Shown piece after piece: positions 23,935 through 35,200 of a DNA stretch of 64,000 nucleotides (its first letter is position 1; the number at the start of each line of letters is the position of its first letter). Position numbers and translations under genes: made by a program. The notes beneath the pieces are model-generated. The model made no database searches. It was not told the origin of the DNA and saw only the letters and a program-made list of their open reading frames with translations. The stretch covers positions 40,347,001-40,411,000 of the forward strand of contig NC_080560.1 of the NCBI RefSeq assembly GCF_030253575.1. Reading direction: 5' to 3'. The stretch is from Rhododendron vialii (Eukaryota; Streptophyta; Magnoliopsida; Ericales; Ericaceae).

Positions 23935-24303
23935 CTTGCTGGTGCTGGAACTCGGCGTGCGCAGTAATTGCACCAAAGCTCTGAATTTTTGTATGCATTT
24001 GATGCTTTGTTGTAGATTGAGCAAGATAAGTAGTGGAACCGCTGATTGAAATTAGTGACTCTTGCTATGCCCTTGACATTTATGAGTTGTACCTATAATG
24101 GAGTTGCAATGTAGTCAGGAATGTGTAAATTAATGGCAGAATTTGGGTTTATGTTTTGATGTATAAAAGAAATGTGCTTGGTTGTGGAGTATAAATACCT
24201 TCTCTACTGTTGAGGGAAGGTCAATAATGTTGATGGAATCTGATGATGGAGCTGTAGCTGATTTGGCAAGCAGAGTATACATTGCTGCCAGTGGTGGTAC
24301 TGC
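23935..24303 (-). pseudogene. RPA70-like (OB-fold/zinc-ribbon) exons, antisense, damaged
   Basis: Two minus-strand exons can be read. The first, 24303-24199 (35 codons), ends in DSINIIDLPSTVEK and is followed by a GT donor. The second, 24092-23935, follows a TATAG acceptor and starts VQLINVKGIARVTNFNQRF, continuing to YLSCSIYNK and WCNYCARRVPAPA. The second resembles the C-terminal domain of replication protein A large-subunit-like proteins, where a four-cysteine zinc ribbon is expected. One cysteine (CSxC) is Tyr here. RPA-like genes are common cargo of plant Helitrons and are also nuclear genes, so the origin is open. No complete gene could be assembled. Confidence 0.5.
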
Positions 24304-25834
24304 CTAATTTTGTCGCCATTGACAACACACTGGCACATGTTTTGCTATGTTGAAAAGAGTATCTGTAGGAATACAAAGAAATGCTTAAGCGAGGCACAGG
24401 CCACACAATCGTTACTAACACGTGCATTTTGCTTACAAACCTGCACAAGCAGGTCATACAACAACCTGCACGAGGATTTTTGTACCCATCGCTTCGATCA
24501 ATACATGTTTGGAACGTAGATTTTGGATATGAGTGTCCAAGAGGAGTCTAAAAAGAAGGAGATTTTATCAACGTCCTTATGCACTTGAAAAGTTGCCTAA
24601 GTATATTATCTAATAAAAATTGGACTGATATGCACGCATAGTCCAGAATATAATAACTTGTTTTCTGTCAACTCTAAACCAATGATCAACTTATAAGAAA
24701 CAATTTGCAGCACTACAGTAGCACATTGAACCCAAAATAGACAATTTTTAGAAATGCCCATAGGATGACAAAGGTTCATTCCACCACATGGTTTGTACGT
24801 ATGCAACTACAATTGATTCCACCAAACAACATCTTCCTTCCTCATTTTATGAAACGAGTATGAGAACATGAGCCTTGGCTTTCTTCCTAAAAAAGGTTCC
24901 CTATTTTGTCAAAGAAGCATGAGAATCTAGACTTTCTACTAAAAAAAGATGCAAGCAATAAAAGCAACTAAGTCAATTTGGTTGCAGAGAGCATTAGGCA
25001 TACTCAAAAATCCATTAGCCTGGTTCTTTGTAAATACTTGAATCAAATGGGGATGTTAGGATAAAATGAATCTCTATTCTCAGATAGCCAACAATTATAT
25101 GAAGTAATTCTAAAAAGTTAGAGCACACTGATTTTTCCTATAAAATTAAATAAATCTAGCTATGTAACAGTTCTAGATACACAAAAGCCCTAATTTAAGG
25201 AAAGAAAATAGGATATAACAATGCCAATCAGGTAGGATACAACAATACCTTCATCCATTTCCTTTCCAGATTTTCAAAGCCCTAATTTTCGAGCAACCCT
25301 AATCTCCTAATCTCAGAACAGAGGATTTTTTTGAAAAATTAGGACAAACTGATTTGTATTAAAATCAAAGAAGTCTAAGGAAGAAACACAAAATGGAGAA
25401 GATTAGTAGGGAAAAAAATGAGTGATTTACACGTTTCGGATCAATCTAACTTCGAGATTTTTACCTCTTCAAGTTTCATTCGATTCGATTTTGTTGGAGA
25501 AAGTGTAACAACGGTCTCGAGAGAGAGAACACCTTCGTGGTGGAGATAACAGCGCCGGGTACCCCGAGGCCGGTGGTGCTGGCGGTCACCGACGAGGGGG
25601 CGGCGATGGGGTTCGGGTTGTGCTGGTTGCGGGTGGTGGTGGTGGGAGCTCTCCTTTCACACCTCTTGTATGTATTCTGATCGTGAAAAGGGAAAGGGCG
25701 ACTGATCTGTTCAGCGACCTTTTTTTTTTTTTTTTTTAATTATCAAAACGACGTCGTTTTGAGATGACGTCATGCTGACGTCAGCGGTTGTGTGAGTTGT
25801 TGTGTGGGAGTGGTTGTGTGTCTAGCATTTTTCG

Positions 25835-25977
25835 TACCGAACGGATTGCCAAAAGTAAGGGGCGTTTTCACAAATTCATAAACTCTCCGGAGACGTTTCT
25901 TTATTTATTATAAGTACAAGGATGTTCCTGCAATTTTCTCTAGATAAATACCCCCGTACACCTACAACTCTCTCGAA
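25835..25977 (+). promoter_or_regulatory. LFG promoter-proximal region, right copy of 143-bp repeat
   Basis: This lies 94 bp upstream of the LFG start codon and contains a TATA-like TTTATTTATTATAAG (about 25900-25915). It is nearly identical to 20636-20778. The MULE-like element ends directly at its left border, so DNA further upstream of LFG is transposon sequence. Confidence 0.6.
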
Positions 25978-26070
25978 TTACCCTTCCACCAGAAAAGCAA
26001 TACCCACACGGGCCACTCAGAACATATCGATACAGAGAGAGGAGGAAGAAGAATCGAGGAGAGAGAGAAG

Positions 26071-29000
26071 ATGAACGGATTCGACAGATTGACCACCAAG
26101 GGTGATGACATAGACATAGAGGCGGGCACCCTATACCCAGGTCTAAGCTACGGAGAGAACCAGCTCCGATGGGGCTTCATCCGCAAGGTCTACGGCATAG
26201 TCGCGGCCCAGCTCGTTCTGACCACCATCGTCTCCTTCGTCACCGTCCTCTACTCACCCATCAACGACCTCCTCAGGGGAAACTCCGGCCTCCTCCTCTT
26301 CTTCTTGTTCCTTCCCCTCGTCTGTAAGCCCCCCACCCCCCTAGATCTCGTAACTTTTTCGGTCTGTAGATATTGTAATTGGGTAATTCTTGGTGGGTTT
26401 GTTTAGGGTTGTGGTGGGGTTGATCCTTGATTTTGACTGGGGCATTTCTGTAATTGGGAAAATTTTTAGTGGGTTGAATTGAATTTGGGTTTGGGTCCCC
26501 CTTGGTAGGGTCTTGGTTTATTCGATCTGTAGATAGTGTAGCGTAGGTAATTCTTGGTGGGTTTCTTTAGGGTTGTGTTGGGTTGATCCTTGATTCTGGC
26601 TGGGGCATTACTGTAATTGGGAAATTTTTAGAGGGTTGAATTGAATTTGGGTTTGGGTCCCGTTTGATAGGGTCTTAGTTTATTCGTTCTGATGATTTCG
26701 GGGGATTGTTTGCTGGGTTGCATCGAGGGTTTTGTTCTGGCGTTGACCAGTTTTGATTTGATGGTTCTATGATCATTGACTAGAGGGATGTGGTGAAATT
26801 GGGAAATTGACTATGGGGTTTCTTTAGGGTTAGATCTCAAAACCTCGATCAGTTAATATAGAAGCATGGGCGATTCTTGGAGGGTTTGTTTAGTGTTCTT
26901 TTGGATTGATCCTCGATTCTGACTAGGGCACTTCTGTAATTTGTATTCTTTTAGGGGGTTGCATCTGACTTTGGGTTTAGGTCCCCTTTGTTGGGGACTT
27001 GGTTTATTTCTCCTGGTCATTTGGGTTTCGATTCGTTCGGGTTTTTTTTTAAGTGGGTTAGGTTTATGGTTCTGTTCTTGGGTGATCACTTGTGCTTTGA
27101 TCTCTGTTTGGTAACTTTGGTTGTTGGCTAGAGTATTTTTATTTATTTATTTGTTATTATTATTATTGTTTTTTGTTTTTTTTTTTTGGGGGGGTGGTGC
27201 GGGGGAATGATTCTAATCGTGATTAAGGCTTAGTTCTCCTTTGATGGTCACTAGGGGGGATTGTTTACAGGGATGCATTTAGGGTCTTGTTCTTGCGTTG
27301 ACCAGTTTGGATTTGATTGTTCTATTATCGTTGACTAGAGGGATGTGAAATTGGAAACTGACTAGTGTCCGAAGTTTTTTTGCCCGATCGTTTGGGTTTT
27401 AATTTAATCCTTTTGGTACTTTGAAGATTTTTGTGGTTTTCTATGGTCTGGACTCCAGAGTTGTTTAATGCTGGAAATTGCTGTGGAACTGAAGTATTAG
27501 AACACAATTATATTTCATTCTGATTTGTAACACTAATTCAGGAGATACTATGCAAGAGGTCTTTTTGTCCACATAATAACGCTGTGATTGGAAAGACCAA
27601 TTGATAATGTAAATGTTGATGGAATGCCAAATACCCCTTCCAGATTCCAACTTCCAGCCGGCTGCTGAACCATTTGTTCTGCTCTCCACCTTATCTAGAT
27701 TTCAGATATGCATGGCTTGCCGTTTGGCTGGTTTTGGTTCTTGGACTGGTGGAGGAAAAATTGTAGGAAGGGAGGAAAAATTGTAGGAAGGGAAACGGAT
27801 TTTTGAAGTTTTTCTTGTGTCCTTTTCCTTTCCTTTCTTTCCCTCCCATATCCATCCATAAATCCAAGATCCGTACATGGTCTAAACGAATTCATTTGCT
27901 GAGTGGATAGATGGTGTACGAGTCTCCAAACACAAAGAAGGGGGAACGTGTTTCACTTTTTTGACCAACAGTGATTTATTAATTGTTCCTGCATCCGCAA
28001 GGACGTCACTATGCTTCTATTTTTGTATTGAATTGCTGTTAGTTTTTGTGCCATCTCTTATCCTATTGATTTCTGGTCATGTAATGTGGAAGGTGTTTAA
28101 TGGAGTAATATACCATTGATGGTCAGTCACCATTAGCAATAGGTCGAGAATTCTTCTTGATTTCACGTCTGGCTTGAAATCTGAATGCTAACATACCAAG
28201 CTTATGTCTCATTAACGTGCAGTGCTGTGGCCCATGTACGTGTACCAGCGAAGGCATCCACTGAACTTGATTGTCCTTGGACTTTTTACCGTGTCCCTTA
28301 GTCTCACTGTTGGTGTTAGCTGTGCCAACACAGATGGTTAGTTTACTTTCTTCAAACTGTTTAAATCATATTTAACAGATGTAATATTGACTGCATGATG
28401 ATTCTTCTCTTTTAAATTATTGCATGAAACTAATCTCTGATATCATGTTGCATTGGGATTTGGGAATTTTACAGGAAGAATTGTTCTTGAAGCCTTAATT
28501 TTGACATCAGCCGTGGTGGCCTCCTTGACTGGCTATGCTTTCTGGGCTGCTAAGAAGGGCAAGGACTTCAGTTATCTCGGACCAATCTTGTTCACTAGCC
28601 TCTTTACCCTCATGTTGGCTGGCTTTCTCCAGGTTAAATTTCCCTCCCCCTTGCATCTTTCTTGTAGCTTGTTCCTTTTAGAATTTATTTTTTCGATGTA
28701 AAAGTATTGTAATGAAATTGATTTTTCAGGAAAAATTACTTTTCTTTTTTATTCAAGGTTTGGCCACATTTTTAAAGATATATTGCAAAACCTTTCTTTC
28801 CTTCTTGAACCCAACAACCTTGGCCCCTCCATAGCCTCTTGCTCTTCCACATCACTGTTACACAGATTGGTTCACAAGTTATTGAAGCACTGTTTCCCTC
28901 TCTGTTTCTGCATGCGCCTCAAGTGGAGCGAATATTAGGACATGTCTTGGGGAATTTTCGAGGATAAGTCTTAAGTCATTTTCCGGCTTTGGATGGAAAA

Positions 29001-29395
29001 TGTTTTTAACAGAAGTATTTTATTCGTTCTTTGTTCAACCAAACACTGTATAATCAAGAAAATATTTGTCATGGAAATATTTTACGTAGAAACAAATGGA
29101 GCCAATATCCCCGACCAATTACATGCGCACGCACATATAAATTAATGGATCACGTACCTGATGTGGTTGGTGTAATGCTGTTCTGCAGATGGTCTTCCCT
29201 CTGTGGTCCACCTCAGTTGCGATTTATGGTGGGATCAGTGCCGTGATTTTCTCAGGGTACATAGTTTACGATACTGATAACCTGATCAAGAGGTTCTCAT
29301 ACGACGAGTACATATGGGCATCTGTCACTCTGTATCTCGATATTCTCAACCTGTTCCTTGCCATTTTGAGGGTTCTTAGAAATGCTGACAACTAG
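26071..29395 (+). CDS. LFG: LIFEGUARD protein (BAX inhibitor-1 / TMBIM family)
   Basis: Four exons splice cleanly: 26071-26323, 28223-28336, 28475-28632 and 29189-29395 (732 bp, 243 residues), all with GT-AG borders. Residues ~1-35 are the hydrophilic N-terminus, with GLSYGENQLRWGFIRKVYGI leading into the membrane domain. Then come about seven hydrophobic segments, with LLWPMYVYQRRHPLN between two of them. The C-terminal part has the family signature IVYDTDNLI and YDEYIWASVTLYLDILNLFL, containing the conserved acidic residues tied to pH/calcium behaviour in TMBIM proteins. Length matches Arabidopsis LFG proteins (~235-256). It is expected in ER/Golgi or plasma membranes, suppressing cell death and stress responses. 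The 1.9-kb first intron holds internal repeats. A GA-rich leader (about 26032-26068) precedes the ATG. Confidence 0.95.
26360..27360 (+). repeat. Degenerate tandem repeats in LFG intron 1
   Basis: A G/T-rich unit with GGTAATTCTTGGTGGGTTT followed by GATCCTTGATT and TGTAATTGGGAAA occurs at about 26380 and 26545, and in weaker form near 26870. A second unit, with GCGTTGACCAGTTT and TTGACTAGAGGGATGTG, occurs at about 26740 and 27295. Confidence 0.65.
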
Positions 29396-30189
29396 TTCAA
29401 TGGTGCACTTCCTCCAAGGGTATTGCCTGGATTGTTTTTTATTTTTATTTTTGGCTTTTCTGTATCTGTGATTGACTGCAAAGACCACTGCGGGTAGTAC
29501 ATATATGTATGGTTACTAACAACAATGCTATATCGCTCCTTTGTCAGTCTATATTTCTGCTAAATAGGCTTTTGGAAACATTCGGCCTCAAATAAAGTGT
29601 TCTATCGCTGGTTTGTCTAGCACCTTTTTCAACTCTTTCGTTGGTTTTTGCTTGTGCTGCTCTATCTCTCTTATTAAACGATGTGTTCGGGAAAAGGAAA
29701 GGGAGAAGTTTGATTACAGGTAAATGATGGGTACAGAGGGCAATCAAAAGGTTGCTGCACGCATAAATATAGTGTTTATCCCATATCTTAACCAATATGA
29801 GGCAAAAAGTTGACAACCTCCTCTTGCCACTGCCACGCTAGTCGCGCACCCCACCCTACCGCAACCTCTACATTCCTTCACAACTGCCAACCGCCAGGCC
29901 TTTAACAACCACCACCTGAAACCTTAGAACATAGAATGGAAGTTTAACTACAATTTCCCTAAGCTCAATCGTGAGGTGTGACATTAGAAAGAGTGAAGGT
30001 AGGTTGGAGGTTGGAGGTTGGGACTGGAGTTGTGGTAGAAGACGGAAGGAGTAGCGGTCACGAAAGTAAGGGATGGGACTCGGTGGTTGTGCATGACCAG
30101 GGTGGCGGTGGAGTGGAGAAAGGGGTTTGACAATATGGGGAGTGAGGGGATGGGAGTGGCATGTTGACTCTTGAAGAAGCCAGGGTAGT
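29396..30189. other. LFG 3' flank, no further gene
   Basis: This is the 3' UTR and intergenic DNA. The minus-strand frame at 29868-30428 is a by-product of the G-rich repeats that follow and shows no protein family. Confidence 0.45.
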
Positions 30190-30420
30190 GGGGTGCGGCG
30201 CGAAGTGGGGTGGTGGGAAAAAGGCTGAGGAGGGCTGCGAAGTGAGGTGGTGGGAAAAAGGGGTGGGGTGGTAGGGAAAAGGCTGAGGAGGGCGCGAAGT
30301 GAGGTGGTGGGAAAAAGGATGAGGAGGTATGGGATAAAGGCTGAGGAGGTATGGGATACAACGGATTCGCCATTCTCAGGCTGAGGAGGTATGGGAGACG
30401 ACGGATTTGCCATTCTCACT
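30190..30420 (+). repeat. G/A-rich minisatellite
   Basis: Repeated units of GAGGTGGTGGGAAAAAGG with GCTGAGGAGGGC, then two or three units of GGCTGAGGAGGTATGGGA. Units vary in length and order. Confidence 0.75.
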
Positions 30421-31131
30421 AGTCTCACCAGTCCGATTGTGTTTAGATTTCTACTGTAATTAGTTTTTTATATGATGGCCGCCTAGGCCGACTTTTAAAA
30501 TACTAAAGTCAACTAAAAGTGATGTCGAATAATATTTAAAATAAAAACTTCAAATTATAAAAATGTCACGATTTCAGTAGAGGCACTTTAATTGAAGATT
30601 AATAAAATACAAATTTAATACCTTATATGAGGAAGAAAGATTTTACAGATTTTGAATTGCTACATCACCAAATTTGAAGGATGGAGATGCTGTTAAACAT
30701 AAATTTAGCATGTGTACTTCTTTCTCTGTCGTTCTATTCTACAGAATAGAAATTGATTATTTATTTTAATTCATAACATTATTTATATCAATACAGAAAT
30801 TTGTTTAATTTCAACTAATTCTATTAAATGAAAATTTCAAAATTAAATGAAACCTCACAAACTAAAAGAAACAAATACTTGAAAAGTGAGACAACGCCTA
30901 AAAAAATTTGGAGTGGTGCTGTGTAGTGGTATGCGCAGCATAGTGCTGTGGACCTTCGAGCAGTCAGATTGTGCATCCGACGGTTCGGATTTCATCTCAG
31001 CAATAAACAGCTCTCGATCGTTGGTTATCAAGATGAGATCCAAACCAAATAAATTGAAATGAGGTGTGCCTTTCAGCAATCCTATCGGAAACTGCCGTGT
31101 AAGTGGTCAGTTTCCGGCTCATTATTGTTTA
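30421..31131. other. Intergenic, AT-rich, no gene seen
   Basis: No supported coding sequence. A GC-richer patch around 30900-31070 may be a repeat remnant. Confidence 0.4.
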
Positions 31132-31715
31132 GGCTAAAATTCACTCAAACCTCCTCATCTTTCACTCGCTATCCTTTAACACTCTTCATTTTAAAAATCG
31201 ATCAACCACACCCCCTAATTTAGCAACCTGTATCCTTAACACTCGTCATTTTAAAAATTGATCAATCATATCCCTCATCTAGCAACCGGTATCACTTAAC
31301 ACCCATCCGTCCTTGTTTTGGACGGAATTTTGCTACTTCCGTCCAAATTAATTTTTTTATGTCACTTTTATCCTCCATTCTAGAGAAAAAGTTTGGGATG
31401 AGGGTTTTATAATGCTTTAAGAGTAATATATTTTTTGATGGTAAAATAACATATTGGTGATTATGTATGTATCAGGAAGAGAGTTTTATAAGCTTTAGAA
31501 GAGAAAGAATGAGGAGGACGGACTTTCCCTCCGAAATGAACGGTAAATGTGACATAAACAAATTAATTTGGACAGAAGAAGCAAGGTTCCATTCAAAATT
31601 TGGATGAAAGGGTGCTAAGTGATACCAATTGATAAATGAGGATGGGTGTTTGATTGGTTCTAAAGATGAAGAATTTTAAGCGATTGCGAGTAAAAGACAA
31701 GGGAGTTTAAGCATT
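31132..31715. mobile_element. ~580-bp inverted-repeat element
   Basis: The left arm (31132-31385) and right arm (31515-31715, reversed) share a series of motifs in order: ACTCGCNATC, ATTCTTCATCTTT/CTCTTCATTTT, GGTATCACTTA, GTCCAAATTAATTT and TATGTCAC. The left arm contains an internal ~66-bp duplication. There is no coding capacity, and the target-site duplication was not resolved. Confidence 0.65.
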
Positions 31716-32058
31716 TCTTTACTCTTATGTTTAAAATCTCGTTGAAATGAATAATTATGATTTAACATTCCTTCGTAACACACATTTGTAAGATTCACTT
31801 TTATTGAACAAATATTGAGAGGTCGTTAGAGCAGCTACATCGGTTTTATCAAAATTATATAATCAAAAGTTATCGCGTCACCGAAATCAACGATTTTGTT
31901 TGCTCCATAAACTTGCTAATGCTGCATCACCAAATTTGGAGGACGGACATGCTCTCCTTGAAAACACACTTTGGAATCCGTATTCACGAGTCCCTCCCGC
32001 AACCGCCGAATCCACCGACTGCCTGAAACTTCAGTTATCTCAATTCCCACACTTTGCC

Positions 32059-32099
<41 letters not shown>

Positions 32100-32222
32100 T
32101 TATTCTCCGAGATCTCTCCTCTCTCATCTCGCTCCATTCTGCGTACAATCACATCCGGATACAAGTGGAGTACGTACGAACGTATTTGCGCAAGAATTTC
32201 CGTATTTTTTTTTCTTCATAAA
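31716..32222. other. Upstream region and 5' UTR of FBL4
   Basis: This contains a long CT microsatellite (32061-32095) ~130 bp before the start codon. No other gene is seen. CT/GA repeats in plant leaders can bind BPC/GAGA factors, but that is inference here. Confidence 0.5.
32061..32095 (+). repeat. (CT)n microsatellite in FBL4 leader
   Basis: About 35 bp of CT repeats upstream of ATG 32223. Confidence 0.95.
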
Positions 32223-35200
32223 ATGAGAGGCCATGATCGGATCAACACGGCTCTGCCCGACGAGCTGATTCTGGAGATCCTCAACCGGCTCGACTCGAAG
32301 TCGAGCCGCGACGCCTCCTCCCTGGTGTGCAAGCGCTGGCTCGGCCTCGAGAAGCTGACCCGCGACACCATCCGGGTCGGCGCCTCCAACAACCCCGACT
32401 CCCTCGTCAAGCTCCTGGCCCGCCGCTTCGTCAACATTAAGAACGTCTACATCGACGAGCACCTCTCCATTTCCGCCCCCGGCCAATTCGTAAGCGTCTC
32501 AGATTGCTTTTATAGTTTTTTGTTATTGGTATGTTTGTCAATTGTTAGTGTTTGTATCTATTGAATTGTGGTCGGTTACGTGAATTTGCAAATTGGAATT
32601 GGAAATGTGGTTTTTCGAGGTTTTGCTAGTGTTTGGTTTTGTTTTTTTTAATAATAACTCAGGTGTCCGGCCAGCTTACGTAAACATCGACTAATCCTCC
32701 TGGGAGGCTCAATCCCACCGCTCACTTGTGGAGAGCCCAATTAAAAGCCGAAGCTTTTGCTCTGTATGATCTGACCCAAAGGAGTTTACAACACCTAAAG
32801 GTTTCGAACCTAAGACTTAGGAGCGAGTGAACCCCTAAGTCCCAAGCTTTAGACCTCTAGGCAAACCCTTGGGGTTTTTTGAATGGTTTCATTGCAATTG
32901 ATAGTTAATCCGTTTGGATAATAGAGTGACTTTCACTTGGCCAATTTGGAATTGGAAGTGTGCTTTTCCGAGGTTTTGCTAGGTATTGGTTGCGGTATAT
33001 GTCAAATTGGCACACTTGATTAAGGGGAAGTTCCGTTTGGTTTTTTGATATTTTAGGCTCTCCATTTCTGTGCCGGCCAATTAGTGTCTTTTATTTTTTA
33101 GTTTTTGATTGGTTTGATTACAATTGGTAGTGTTTGGTTGGATAACCATTGGAATTGGATTAGGGATCATTTGTTTTCAAGCTTAAAAGTCAGAGTTTTG
33201 CTAATTTTAGGTTGAACTATGTTAATTGGGGTACAGGATTGAGTTGAGGGGATTTTCCAGTATTTAGGTTTTTCTTCTTCTTCTTCTTCTTTTGTGGAGT
33301 TTTTGATTGGATTTCACTTGGTAGTGTTTGGTTTTGCTTTGTTCCAACCCATTTTGATAATCCAATCCAAACCAAACCAAACCGAACCGACCCTTATGTC
33401 CCAATCAATTGGGGACAGTTCGGAATGGGTATTGTTTGACCTCAAGCTTAGAAGTCGAATTGCAAAAAACCTCTGCCAATGAGGTGGTACTGTATATCAA
33501 AGTTGGTCATTGGGCAATTTCATGCACCCAAACATGGAATGGAGTTGTCTGACTTAAAGCTTAAAAGTCCAAGTTTTGTAAGGTTGTTGGTAATTTTAGG
33601 TAGCAGCGTGTCAAATTGGGGCATTGGATGCCGTTCAAAAAAATTGGGTTGTGGGGGGGGGGGGGGGGGCGCGGGGTGGTGGGGTTGGGGGCATTGGATT
33701 GATTTATGGGTAAGTTCTGTTTTGGCCTTTTGAATATTTGCCTGTGCTCTCGGAATCAACTGAATAGTTCGAAATTTAGGTGAGATGTAGCCAAAGACAG
33801 CTAAATAATTTGCTAACTTAATTTTAGTCATTAGATGTGGCTAATGAAGCTCGAAAAGGAATAGACGTCATTTTGATGGTTTCGAGTGTCAGTTATATAT
33901 ACTAAATCATTCCTTACCAGTTTCTTGACATGATATTTCATTAGCACTGTAGTGCGTAGGGCCCTTCTTCTAATGGTTGTTTTGGTATAAGTTGGCATTC
34001 CCGTTCATGGCTCTTTTGTTTTTCAACTAATTGGGATCATAATTGAAGGGAGGAAGCTTGTGTGTGGGGTATGGGATGGGTAGCTGGGTGGGAGGGGAGG
34101 AGGGGAAGCTATCTTTCATACCTAGTGCATTGTGTTTCGTAGGTGTGCTCTTTGCTTCCATACTTGAGCCATAGTTCTGACATTTGTCTTTGAAAGAAGA
34201 GACCCCTCAGATCAAAAGGGATTTAGGATTCAATCCTTTGAGATTAGTACGAATTACGATTGGGCAATGCCTCACAACATGGAATGTGGTTTCTTCTCCT
34301 CCATAAAGATTTAATATTTCAGAGCGAAAATTATTGGATATTTTCAGTTTAATTACAGCTACGAGCAAGTATTCTCACCCAGGAAAATCCAGCTTTCTTC
34401 AAATGATTTGTTTTCAAGCAATTTCAGGCATTGCAGGCCTTTGCATGTCGGAGAATAGAAGTATATACCAGCTCTGACGTAGGCCTCATAAGGTTATCTT
34501 TTTGAGTTAACCTTTCATTTTGTTGCATCTCTTCAACCACACTGCTAGATCTGATTTTTTGTATTCTTTAGGATACCTCTATTCTCACGAGTCGCGCCAG
34601 ATATGGCCAACAGAAGCTGCTAGGGATAATGTTTATTGACAGCACAAATCACTTGATTTACTCCCAAAGTCTGGTTTTAGCTTGTTACATGCTTATTTCC
34701 CTTTCTTCTTGTTTAAGTTGCTTTGAGCCAATAGTTGGACTTATATCTCATGGAAAGATGCAACTGAGCTTGTTATGATCACTGTTTATAACTATGTCAT
34801 TGAATTGTCTATTCTGCCCCGTATGCAGGGAAGAAGGCGTGCCAGTGATCCATCAGCACTATTGTATTCAAAGCTTCGTCATAGAACTGAGAAACGTGTG
34901 TCTGAAGAGGTTGAAATGGATTCATACTGTTTATCAGATGCTGGTCTGACTGCCGTGAGTGAAGGCTTTACAAAACTTGAGAAATTGAGCCTCATCTGGT
35001 GCTCTAATGTGACAAGTGCGGGGTTAAAATCCATAGCTGAGAAGTGCCATTTCTTGAGATCTTTGGATTTGCAGGTAAACATCTACCTGTTAACCTTGAT
35101 TTTTTACTTCTACTTTTTGTTGGTATCGTCTCCTATTGCGTTCATACTTCTTGTTGCTTAAACCACCATTAAGAAATTAGAGCGCTAATCAATCAATTGT

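Larger units (their letters stand above)
20781..25833. mobile_element. ~5-kb Mutator-like element with long TIRs and captured exons
   Basis: The left end is GGAAAATGCTAGACACACAA. The right end in reverse complement is GAAAAATGCTAGACACACAA. The inverted repeat continues imperfectly for roughly 330-420 bp on each side: AAAACGNCGTCGTTTT near 64 bp in, then CTCCCACCACCACCA, then CCACGAAGGT with a CT run. A second inverted pair lies inside (about 22940-23030 against 23710-23800). No MURA-type transposase is recognised. The cargo includes an ORP-like exon on + and RPA-like exons on -. There is no 9-bp TSD; instead ~143-bp direct repeats abut both ends. Long TIRs plus gene fragments fit a Pack-MULE, but the superfamily is inferred. 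Confidence 0.65.

Noticed and set aside
29868-30428. 186-residue minus-strand Pro/Ser/Thr-rich frame
   Set aside because: It is created by the G/A-rich minisatellite. There is no family resemblance and no splice or promoter context.
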